From assembly GCA_004553495.1 (NCBI GenBank), contig SFLE01000006.1, forward strand, positions 1 through 61,773: a stretch of DNA of 61,773 bases, given 5' to 3'. Numbering within the stretch: position 1 is the first letter of the stretch; each line of letters starts with the position of its first letter. This stretch comes from Clostridiales bacterium. Its GTDB lineage: Bacteria > Bacillota > Clostridia > Oscillospirales > Oscillospiraceae. The position numbers were made by a program, and so were the translations under genes. Under the pieces are notes generated by a model. It saw only the letters and a program-made list of their open reading frames with translations. It was not told where the DNA came from and did not search any database. Shown piece by piece: positions 1 through 6,707 of the stretch.

Positions 1-333
1 AGCATAATTTTAAGTGTGCTTGACATTTTCGATGCAAAGGAGAAAACAGATGGAACACACAAATTGATTGCGTTGGAAAAAGTTGTACACGAGCTTCAAA
101 AAGCTTACAAGAACGCTATGCGTACCATAGCATCAGGCAATTATACCGAAGATGACTTGAAGTATGCTAAAAATATGTTTGATTCGTTAAAGGAAGCGAC
201 AAAAGCTGTTTATGAGACATACCGGGACATCTGTTCTGATCCAAGTAAGCAAATCTGGCTCAACGACCAGATTGAAAACCTTGAGCGCATGACGATGTCT
301 AACTATAGCCCATATGGCTTTGAGGCGTATTAA
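1..333 (+). CDS. 3' part of a helical protein upstream of the WXG100 genes, cut by the window edge
   Basis: The frame is open from base 1 to a TAA at 331-333. The first possible start is a GTG at 16 with no ribosome binding site, so the gene most likely begins outside the window. The visible ~110 residues are charged and predicted mostly alpha-helical, with heptad-like spacing of Leu, Ala and Val, and no membrane segment. It lies 53 bases before the first WXG100 gene on the same strand, and so probably belongs to the same type VII secretion locus. I do not recognise the family; a soluble C-terminal tail of a larger secretion component is one possibility. Confidence 0.55.
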   Translation, partial: SIILSVLDIFDAKEKTDGTHKLIALEKVVHELQKAYKNAMRTIASGNYTEDDLKYAKNMFDSLKEATKAVYETYRDICSDPSKQIWLNDQIENLERMTMSNYSPYGFEAY

Positions 334-386
334 TACACAAAAACCAGCTGCGTTGGCAGCACAAATATAGTTGGAGGATAAAAACT

Positions 387-683
387 ATGGCAAGCAACCA
401 GATCAGAATTACCCCGGATCAGATGCGCGAGAGAGCAAACCAGTACCGCGCAGAGGCAGAGACCGTAAACGGCGTTATCGGCAAGATGGACAGCCTGCTT
501 CAGCAGCTTCAGGGCGAGTGGGAAGGCTCGGCAAGCGAGTCCTACGCAGCCCGCTATCAGGAACTCAAGCCCGGATTCATGAAGGCCGAGGAACTCATCC
601 GCGAGATAGCAGCAGCCCTCGATTCGACGGCAAAGATCGTTGAAGAGACCGACACAGGCATTGCTAACCAGTTCAGAGGCTAA
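387..683 (+). CDS. WXG100 family protein (ESAT-6-like), copy A
   Basis: A 98-residue protein with the family's usual length and helix-turn-helix hairpin layout. The Trp-X-Gly turn is W45-E46-G47, with Gln- and Leu-rich helices on both sides. Such proteins form dimers and are exported by, or help target substrates to, the EssC/EccC ATPase of type VII secretion. The ATG at 387 follows a GGAGG at 373-377. The C-terminus has EETDTGIANQF and no obvious YxxxD/E export motif. It is nearly identical to the next gene (97 of 98 residues). No secretion ATPase is inside the window. The family call is confident; the function is inferred. Confidence 0.93.
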   Translation: MASNQIRITPDQMRERANQYRAEAETVNGVIGKMDSLLQQLQGEWEGSASESYAARYQELKPGFMKAEELIREIAAALDSTAKIVEETDTGIANQFRG

Positions 684-743
684 TTAATTACTGTATATTT
701 CCGGTGCTCCGGTTATATAGAAATACTACAAGGAGGAAAAACT

Positions 744-1040
744 ATGGCAAGCAACCAGATCAGAATTACCCCGGATCAGATGCGAGAGAGAGCAAACCAG
801 TACCGCGCAGAGGCGGAGACTGTCAACGGCGTCATCGGCAAGATGGACAGTCTGCTCCAGCAGCTTCAGGGCGAATGGGAAGGCTCGGCAAGCGAGTCCT
901 ACGCAGCCCGCTATCAGGAGCTCAAGCCCGGCTTCATGAAGGCCGAGGAGCTTATCCGCGAGATAGCAGCAGCCCTCGATTCGACTGCAAAGATAGTTGA
1001 AGAGACTGATATCGGCATTGCTAATCAGTTCAGAGGCTAA
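744..1040 (+). CDS. WXG100 family protein (ESAT-6-like), copy B
   Basis: A 98-residue WXG100 protein, W45-E46-G47, differing from copy A only at residue 90 (Ile for Thr). The two genes differ at about 17 further codons, all synonymous, so the pair is an old duplication whose protein sequence has been held constant. A strong AAGGAGG lies just before ATG 744. The start-to-start distance is 357 bases, and the sequence just before each ATG is also alike. Two identical subunits would form the same dimer, so the second copy may serve dosage or separate regulation. Two perfect hairpins follow it. Confidence 0.93.
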   Translation: MASNQIRITPDQMRERANQYRAEAETVNGVIGKMDSLLQQLQGEWEGSASESYAARYQELKPGFMKAEELIREIAAALDSTAKIVEETDIGIANQFRG

Positions 1041-1048
1041 TACACTGC

Positions 1049-1127
1049 GCAAGCCGCCTCCTGCCCACTGCAACGAGGCGGCTTGCATTTAAGCTGACGG
1101 AAGTCGAACATGTGCCGTCAGCTTAAA
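1049..1127 (+). promoter_or_regulatory. two consecutive perfect hairpins after the WXG100 pair
   Basis: The first hairpin has a 12-bp stem (1049-1060 with 1075-1086) and a 14-base loop. The second has a 13-bp stem (1088-1100 with 1115-1127) and also a 14-base loop. Neither is followed by a long U-tract; the first has only ATTT. The ribosome binding site of the next gene comes immediately after. They could partly terminate transcription or protect the 3' end of the WXG100 mRNA, so that WXG100 is made in excess over downstream genes. The structure is seen; the role is inferred. Confidence 0.7.
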
Positions 1128-1147
1128 GTATATTGAGGAGAAATACT

Positions 1148-2257
1148 ATGGACAACATGAAGATGCAAATCGAGCTGAATAACCACCCATACGAGCAGAA
1201 TATGCTTTATGCTGCTGTGAGTCTGCGCGGTGGCTTTGTGACGCGTGACTTCATCTTGGGCGAGAAAGAGCATTTCGTTTCAAACTGCGCATTTTATAAT
1301 GTTTTGTTTAATTACTACAGACTCGAGAGCAATATGCCGGGTCTGCATTTTGACATACAGAGAGCTGTTTCGACAATTTCTTTCAGCAGGAAAAAAGCAG
1401 AGCTTGCCTCCGCGTTGAGACAGGTCATATTGACTATTTTAAACTCCGAATACAACGAGGAAGCTTTCAAAAAGGCTAAGCATACCGCAAGAGAGGCATT
1501 TGCCGCGCGGTATAAGGAAGGCGCGTTTCGCGCACAGTACAAAGCCTATGAGTTTTCCGATTTAAACAAGCGCTTTACTCTCAGAGCGCTTATAGATGAT
1601 ATTGAAAAAATAGATTTTGATACATTCGTTTCGTGCGCACGAGCGCTTCTCGTTCCGGGTAATATATGCGTATATATTATAGGTCAGACTGATGAGCTTG
1701 ACATTTCCGAACTGGCATTTGAAGATGAAGAGCTTCCGGAGCTGCACAATGTGCACATAGCCGGATACGGTTACGATCCGTATCTGCGACAGGATGCTCA
1801 TGTCGTGAATGTGGCGCGTCAGGATGTCAATCTGATGGTAGAGGCGTTCGACTTTATGAGCGAGTGCATAACGAATTTTGCAAAGCTTATGATAACCGAG
1901 CTGCTTGCCGAACACATAGAGGTACTTGGTGCAGAAGTCTGGGTCGATGCGCTGGATGCGAGTATAATTTTTCCGGTCGCCCGTCTCGACAGCTACAAGC
2001 GCAGGCTCATTGATTGCAGTGAGCAGTCATTCCTGACGGCGCAGAAGCGCCTGCTTGCAAAGTATATCATTCTGATGCACAGCAGCCCGGAGCTGTTTGC
2101 GATAAAAGCGGCAGGACTTATGACAGTAGGCGTTTATATAGACCAGTATCTCGAATTTCTTAACAGTTGTACATACGAGCTGTTTGACGAGATGTGCACA
2201 AAGGCGGACTTCAAGATCTCGGAGGCTCAGGTCGTGCTCAGAAAGGAGTCAAAATAA
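1148..2257 (+). CDS. degenerate M16-peptidase-like protein in a T7SS-like locus
   Basis: A 369-residue soluble protein without signal peptide or membrane helix. I chose ATG 1148 because GAGGAG at 1134-1139 precedes it; an earlier in-frame start at 1133 has no such site. Residues ~90-180 read like the core of an M16 (insulinase/processing-peptidase) domain: an FKKAK helix, a long charged helix, then an 'I-DFDTFVSCARALLVPGNICVYIIGQ' type segment matching the family's 'F..P.N..l.v.G' strand. The zinc motif HxxEH is not present; KEHFVSN sits roughly where it should be. A second, weaker M16-like half follows. If correct, it is a non-catalytic scaffold. The fold is inferred from pattern only. Confidence 0.45.
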   Translation: MDNMKMQIELNNHPYEQNMLYAAVSLRGGFVTRDFILGEKEHFVSNCAFYNVLFNYYRLESNMPGLHFDIQRAVSTISFSRKKAELASALRQVILTILNSEYNEEAFKKAKHTAREAFAARYKEGAFRAQYKAYEFSDLNKRFTLRALIDDIEKIDFDTFVSCARALLVPGNICVYIIGQTDELDISELAFEDEELPELHNVHIAGYGYDPYLRQDAHVVNVARQDVNLMVEAFDFMSECITNFAKLMITELLAEHIEVLGAEVWVDALDASIIFPVARLDSYKRRLIDCSEQSFLTAQKRLLAKYIILMHSSPELFAIKAAGLMTVGVYIDQYLEFLNSCTYELFDEMCTKADFKISEAQVVLRKESK

Positions 2258-2548
2258 ATGGCTGAGATTTATTTAGATCCAAAAGGGTTTCAAGGTCAGA
2301 TCGATTCATTTGAGACCGCGGCGGCAGGCATCAAGGAACTCAAGTATTCGTTAGACAAGCAGGGAGTAAAGCTCCAGAGCATTGACAGATATGTTGAGTG
2401 TGCAGAGGCTTTCAATGACACCATAGCACTGTTTGGTGCCATGCTCGACAAGGACACCGAGAGCATGAAGCGAATAAAACTCAGCTGGATGCATGTGGAT
2501 GAGGACAGTTCGCTCAAACCGGTCATAGATGTAATACTTGGGAAGTGA
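2258..2548 (+). CDS. small helical protein before the LXG-like gene (WXG100-like size)
   Basis: A 96-residue, mostly helical protein that starts directly after the preceding stop, with GAAAGGAG upstream. Its size and position resemble the small alpha-helical partners encoded before LXG effectors in Firmicutes T7SS loci, which bind the effector N-terminus and help target it. It has no WXG turn; its single Trp (W77) sits in LSWMHVDED. The central helices carry regular Leu/Ile/Ala spacing. A targeting partner of the next gene product is the best guess from context; family membership is not established. Confidence 0.6.
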   Translation: MAEIYLDPKGFQGQIDSFETAAAGIKELKYSLDKQGVKLQSIDRYVECAEAFNDTIALFGAMLDKDTESMKRIKLSWMHVDEDSSLKPVIDVILGK

Positions 2549-2559
2549 GGCGAGTTTAG

Positions 2560-3984
2560 TTGGCTAACAAGGGTGATTTATATCTTGACAATGCTGCGGT
2601 CATCGGCATGCACGATGCCGTGAAAGCATATGGGACGACCGTGCAGGACAAGCTTTACTCGCAGTTTAAATCTGCGTATAAGCTGTCCGTGTCAAACTAT
2701 TTCCGCGGTGATGCGGCTGAGGCATTCAAGAATTATCTTACTAATGGTGCGATCAATATAATCGGGGGAATGATGGACATTGCGTCCGATATGTCTATGA
2801 TTATCCAGCTCTTTGCCGAAGCATTTTACCAGTATGAGTTCAACCACAATGGCAGAGTAGCAGAGAGTGTGCTTGACCACATAAACAATGGACTTATATC
2901 TAAAGAGCAGGCGTTCGACAGCACAAAAGTCGAACTCAATGCGGTCATGCAGCTTGCGTCAAAGTACATAGCGACCAAATCGCTGGAGATGGGAACAGTA
3001 AATCAGGGGTATTCCGAAACACAGACGGTCCTGAAGAAGATACGCGAGGATCTGTATGATGTAGATGATCAGGCGTGCAAAACCGCAGATGATCTTATGA
3101 CCCGAATAGTAGAGGTCAGAACTCTGATTGAAAGAATGATGGCTTACTGCTATAATGGTGACGGCAGGATAGTTACCGATAATCTCAAGAACCTTCAGAC
3201 ACAGGGCTGGTTCCACAAGGCCGGAAATGTGGCTCTGTACTTGAAGCTACAGGAGGATCCGTTTGAGTATGTAGCGGGGGAGACCACGGTGGCGGAGGAC
3301 CAATGGGCAGCTGGGCTGTGCCTCGATGTGTATGCTTACGCAGGATATGCATTCCTGACAGCGTCCGGAGAAGCCGGGGTTGAGGACGGAACGGCATTTG
3401 CCAAGGGCAAGGCTGCTGTACTGACTGCCAACGGTTATGCCCAGTTTACCGATTACCTGAGCGGGACTGCCAATGCCAAATTCGGCTTTGCCGAGGGCGA
3501 GGCCAAGGCCGGCTGGTCGGATAAATATAAGGGTTACAAGGTCGAAGCAGAGGTTGGACTTGTTAAAATCGATGGTTCCGTTGTTCTCGGTTCCGATGAT
3601 CTCAATGCCTTTGTTAAGGGCGAGATTCAGGTACTGACTGCCGACGGTAAGATCGCGTGTGAATTTGAGGATGACGGCGAATTTGCCGTCGGGCTCGATG
3701 CATCCGCGACGCTTGCATCGGCAAGTGTCAAAGTCGGAACGACGATTCTCGGATATAAGAATACGGATACCGCGACCGGAGAAACGGAAACCCTGCTCGG
3801 CTTCAAAGCGGGTGCTAAAGCAAAAGCCGGAGGCAGTTTGGCGGTTTGGGCAGAGAGCAAGACGGCGATAGAGGGCGAATATGTCAATATTAATGCCACT
3901 ACCGTAAAGGTCGATGCCGCGCTGCTATTGGGACTCGATCTGTCTCTTACCATACCGACTCCGTATTTCAAGTGGCCTTGGTGA
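2560..3984 (+). CDS. LXG-like candidate T7SS effector with repetitive beta-rich C-terminus
   Basis: A 474-residue protein starting at TTG 2560 after a GTGAGGCG ribosome binding site. Residues 1-~225 are helical and resemble an LXG targeting domain: a conserved-looking YFRGDAAEAFKNYL (FRG in place of LxG), then long amphipathic helices to an LIERMM segment. Residues ~240-474 change character to short strands rich in Gly, Ala and alternating small/aromatic residues (for example YAYAGYAFLTASGEAG), interrupted by acidic turns, ending in YFKWPW. No toxin catalytic motif is recognisable. The pattern could be a beta-solenoid or a membrane-inserting beta structure. Flanking small helical genes fit an effector-plus-partners arrangement. 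Effector status is inference. Confidence 0.55.
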   Translation: MANKGDLYLDNAAVIGMHDAVKAYGTTVQDKLYSQFKSAYKLSVSNYFRGDAAEAFKNYLTNGAINIIGGMMDIASDMSMIIQLFAEAFYQYEFNHNGRVAESVLDHINNGLISKEQAFDSTKVELNAVMQLASKYIATKSLEMGTVNQGYSETQTVLKKIREDLYDVDDQACKTADDLMTRIVEVRTLIERMMAYCYNGDGRIVTDNLKNLQTQGWFHKAGNVALYLKLQEDPFEYVAGETTVAEDQWAAGLCLDVYAYAGYAFLTASGEAGVEDGTAFAKGKAAVLTANGYAQFTDYLSGTANAKFGFAEGEAKAGWSDKYKGYKVEAEVGLVKIDGSVVLGSDDLNAFVKGEIQVLTADGKIACEFEDDGEFAVGLDASATLASASVKVGTTILGYKNTDTATGETETLLGFKAGAKAKAGGSLAVWAESKTAIEGEYVNINATTVKVDAALLLGLDLSLTIPTPYFKWPW

Positions 3985-4005
3985 TGGGAAGGAGGCATAT
4001 ACAGT

Positions 4006-4428
4006 ATGGGAATGGAAACCTTAGATGATTTCAAAAACGCATTTGACAGCTACAAAAAACAGCTTGCGGCCAAAAGAGTGGAATGGCGAAAATGTATGAA
4101 TATCGCAAACGAGATCGGTGCGGTGTATGACAGAATGGCAGACGATAAGAAAGCTATGAAGGAATATCGCAATAGCTTTAAGGGATTTGCCAATGAGACA
4201 TACGGCACATTCAGAGGACATCTTTATCTTGAATCGTACAAGGTGAGTACAAAAGCACTGCTGAAAGACTACGATGCTGTTATCAGCAATATAGATACTA
4301 ATATGGACAGACTCAATTTGGAACGCTGTAAGTACGAGAACAAGGCAAGTGAATGCTGGGGTATGATCGGATGGCTTGAGGCCCAGATAAACACGGTTGC
4401 CCACACGATCGAAAACTGGATAAACTGA
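4006..4428 (+). CDS. helical coiled-coil protein after the LXG-like gene
   Basis: A 140-residue, highly charged, predicted all-helical protein with a GGAGG-type site before ATG 4006. It has no signal peptide or membrane segment. The long central helices and a final helix with AQINTVAHTIENW resemble small cytosolic helical proteins (DUF5082-like in general character) found beside LXG effectors, where they act as secretion partners. It lies 21 bases after the effector candidate and 13 bases before the next gene, so co-transcription is very likely. Family assignment is tentative. Confidence 0.55.
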   Translation: MGMETLDDFKNAFDSYKKQLAAKRVEWRKCMNIANEIGAVYDRMADDKKAMKEYRNSFKGFANETYGTFRGHLYLESYKVSTKALLKDYDAVISNIDTNMDRLNLERCKYENKASECWGMIGWLEAQINTVAHTIENWIN

Positions 4429-4441
4429 AAGGGAGTATCAC

Positions 4442-4903
4442 ATGTCAATTAAGGTAGTACTTGCAAAGGCGCACGGGGAGCAGCTGTCTGATCCCGAAAT
4501 CAAAAAAGAGTTTGAAAGTGTAAGTGCGGTATATAAGGATGCTGAACTCAATTACGCCGACGGAACGGTCAACTTCGTTTTTGTGAAGGGTATTTATCTG
4601 CATCATGAGCGAAAAATGATAACAGCCTGCCTCTTTGTCAACAAAATGGATCGGACAATAAATGAGCTCCACGGCGTTATACGGCTCGGCTTCACGAACA
4701 GCGAAGCGAGGATAGCTACGACCACAATAAATTTCAATAAGGAATTTATGGGTTGCCTGCAAACAGATGAGGGGCTTCTTGTACACCTTGGCATTCCGGT
4801 CAAGGGACTTAAAAACAACGAGGAATTTCGCGCCGGAGATATAACTGGAACATTCAGCGATGTCAGGGTGACATTCGAGGAAGAACAAAAAGTCGAGGAA
4901 TGA
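4442..4903 (+). CDS. small beta-sandwich-like protein of unknown function
   Basis: A 153-residue soluble protein; AAAGGGAG precedes ATG 4442. After ~45 charged residues, alternating hydrophobic strands (KMITACLFVNKM, LHGVIRLGFTN, ARIATTTINFN, GLLVHLGIPVKGL) suggest an Ig-like or SLAP-like beta sandwich. There is no signal peptide, so it probably stays in the cytoplasm. It overlaps the next gene by four bases (ATGA), suggesting coupled translation. Position after an effector candidate makes an immunity or accessory role possible, but I cannot assign a family. Confidence 0.5.
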   Translation: MSIKVVLAKAHGEQLSDPEIKKEFESVSAVYKDAELNYADGTVNFVFVKGIYLHHERKMITACLFVNKMDRTINELHGVIRLGFTNSEARIATTTINFNKEFMGCLQTDEGLLVHLGIPVKGLKNNEEFRAGDITGTFSDVRVTFEEEQKVEE

Positions 4904-5214
4904 GAGCTATGAGGGTAAATAAGGCAAACTGCACGGCGATAATAAGCGGGATCATAGTTGACCTGAGAGTAAAAGGACTTGATTCGCCGACAGTGATAAC
5001 GGTTCGATACGAGGCCGGTGGCAGGATCTATGAAATTGAAGACAGCATAAAGCTTAGAAGCGAGACGATTAAAATCGGATTCCTGCCCGTGGGACAAAAG
5101 CGGGTGCCGGTCATGGGCAATACATCTGTCGGCAGCACAGCCAGAGTCAGCTATAACCCCACGAACCCCGCGGAAGCGTTCTTAACCGATAATATCGGAA
5201 AATCTAACATATAA
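4900..5214 (+). CDS. DUF3592-like small protein at the end of the T7SS-like locus
   Basis: A 104-residue protein whose ATG overlaps the preceding stop. The C-terminal part, with VSYNPTNPAEAFLTDNIG, resembles the 'V.Y.P.NP..a.l' strand of DUF3592 domains, but the usual flanking membrane helices are absent. The N-terminal half holds two beta strands (IVDLRVKG, TVITVRYEAGGRIYEIE). It is the last gene before a strong bidirectional terminator. It may work with the preceding gene product, possibly as immunity; this rests only on gene order. Confidence 0.5.
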   Translation: MRAMRVNKANCTAIISGIIVDLRVKGLDSPTVITVRYEAGGRIYEIEDSIKLRSETIKIGFLPVGQKRVPVMGNTSVGSTARVSYNPTNPAEAFLTDNIGKSNI

Positions 5215-5215
5215 C

Positions 5216-5247
5216 AAAACATCCGCGCCGGTCGGCGCGGATGTTTT
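5216..5247. terminator. bidirectional intrinsic terminator between the T7SS-like operon and LysR
   Basis: A perfect 14-bp stem (AAAACATCCGCGCC, loop GGTC) with A-tract on one side and T-tract on the other. It serves both converging transcription units. Confidence 0.9.
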
Positions 5248-5250
5248 GCA

Positions 5251-6201
5251 TCACAGGAATGGCGTATCCTCGGGGGGAGTATATTCGTTTTTGAGGATCT
5301 CGCTGAAGCCGGGGTCGTCGGCGGTGGTATCCTCGGTATCGCGCACGAAGTTTATAAACTCCGTCATCAGCTCGCTCGGCTCGCGGTTTTTCATGCGCAC
5401 GAGCACATACTCTATTTGCCGCGCGGGCTCGGTTATGATCTTCGTAACGAGCAGGTCGTTCGGAGTGTATGTCGTGCGCGGGAAGATGCTTATGCCGACA
5501 TCAAGCTCCGTGAGCGCCACCGCGTCGAGGTAATTTGACATGGTGCACACGATGTTCGGCTCCTCGCCAGCCTCGGCAAACCATGCGCGTATCGCGTCGA
5601 TGCGCGAGGGACGGCTCGGAATGATGAGAGGCTTACCGGCAAGGCTTTTGAGCGGTATCGTATCGCCGCCGTCCGCCAGCGGATTTGACCGCGACATTAT
5701 TGCGACCCACGGTCCTCTGCCCACGGCGAAGCCCTCGAGATGCTCGGTGTCATACGGTGCCGCTATCACTGCAAGGTCGAGCAGCCCCTGGCGCAGCCGT
5801 TCGAGCACATCGTCGCTGCTGCCGTTCCACAGGCTGTAGTGCACATTGGGGTACTCCTCCTTGAACCCCGCTATCCAGCGAGAGGTCAGAAACGGCGCTC
5901 TGCCCTCGACCATGCCGAGCTTTATCGTGCCGCTCATGCCGCCGCTGAGACTCATCACCTCGTGCTGAGTTCGTTCAGCCATGTCGAGTATCTGAACAGC
6001 GCGCTGGAACAGCAGCCTTCCGGCATCGGTGAGCTGGAGCTTGCGCTTGCCGCGGACAAACAGCGCGCAGCCGAGCTCGTCCTCAAGCGCCTTCATCTGA
6101 TTGCTCAGCGGCGGCTGGCTCATGCACAGGCGCTCGGCCGCGTGGGTAATATTCAATTCCTCCGCCACAACGGTGAAATATTTCAGTGTTCTAAGATCCA
6201 T
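5251..6201 (-). CDS. LysR family transcriptional regulator
   Basis: A 316-residue LysR-type regulator. Residues 1-60 form the winged helix-turn-helix (MDLRTLKYFTVVAEE, then AAERLCMSQPPLSNQM), followed by the linker helix and a two-lobed effector-binding domain (IKLGMVEG to VGISIFPR). The C-terminal ~25 residues are an acidic, Pro-rich tail. ATG 6201 has GGGAG ten bases upstream. The upstream intergenic region carries ATACC/GGTAT half-sites that could be its operator. The gene is not divergent from a close target: the next gene is 500 bases away behind a T-box, so its regulon is unclear. Confidence 0.93.
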   Translation of the reverse strand: MDLRTLKYFTVVAEELNITHAAERLCMSQPPLSNQMKALEDELGCALFVRGKRKLQLTDAGRLLFQRAVQILDMAERTQHEVMSLSGGMSGTIKLGMVEGRAPFLTSRWIAGFKEEYPNVHYSLWNGSSDDVLERLRQGLLDLAVIAAPYDTEHLEGFAVGRGPWVAIMSRSNPLADGGDTIPLKSLAGKPLIIPSRPSRIDAIRAWFAEAGEEPNIVCTMSNYLDAVALTELDVGISIFPRTTYTPNDLLVTKIITEPARQIEYVLVRMKNREPSELMTEFINFVRDTEDTTADDPGFSEILKNEYTPPEDTPFL

Positions 6202-6349
6202 CTATCTATAACTCCCACTTTTGTTATGGTTATATATCATACCAGAAAAATATGATAACCGCAATGGTATATGTATTTTATTTATCAAGCCGTTTGTGCT
6301 AACATACAATCATAATTTGTTGTAATCATTTGCTCTCTCATCTGTGAAA

Positions 6350-6392
6350 AACTGAAATCTGCCGCAAAATGCTGCGGCAGACTTTAGTTTTT
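6350..6392 (+). terminator. orphan intrinsic terminator upstream of the T-box
   Basis: An 8-bp core CTGCCGCA (6359-6366) with TGCGGCAG (6373-6380), extended by about eight more pairs with one mismatch, then TTTTT. No gene on the plus strand precedes it, so it may end a short untranslated transcript or insulate the T-box operon. Confidence 0.65.
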
Positions 6393-6399
6393 ATTAAGT

Positions 6400-6681
6400 G
6401 ATTATGACCCAAGTGAATACCGCAAATGCTATGACGGAGACAAGTAACTCATATGCTCGGCAGCAGAGAGTCGGGGACAGTGCGATCCCGATGCCGGAGG
6501 ATGAGCGAATAACACTTTATCAGCAGCGATCTGAAAGGGGCGGCCCCAGTAGGAAAGACGCGGAGTGCGGCGTTAATGCACGAGGGCTTGATTGAGCCCG
6601 TAAAAGTGATTGCTTCGGCAATAATTTAGGTGGCACCGCGGATTAGCAGCTATTCGTCCTAAGGTTTAGGGATAGCTGCCA
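6400..6681 (+). promoter_or_regulatory. T-box leader, probably asparagine-specific, controlling asnB
   Basis: The T-box sequence AGGTGGCACCGCGG lies at 6628-6641. Its TGGC bulge would pair with a tRNA ending in G-CCA, which fits bacterial tRNA-Asn and tRNA-Asp. A candidate specifier codon AAC (Asn) is at 6511-6513 in the 3' side of stem I, in GCGAATAACACTTT. TTAGG (6626-6630) can pair with CCTAA (6658-6662) to form the antiterminator. The same CCTAA pairs with TTAGG (6666-6670) inside a competing hairpin (6646-6679). That hairpin is followed by AAAAAAATTC, not a U-tract, so the readout may not be simple termination. Uncharged tRNA-Asn should turn on the downstream amide genes. Confidence 0.9.
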
Positions 6682-6707
6682 AAAAAATTCGGAGGTGTAT
6701 TTTTTTT

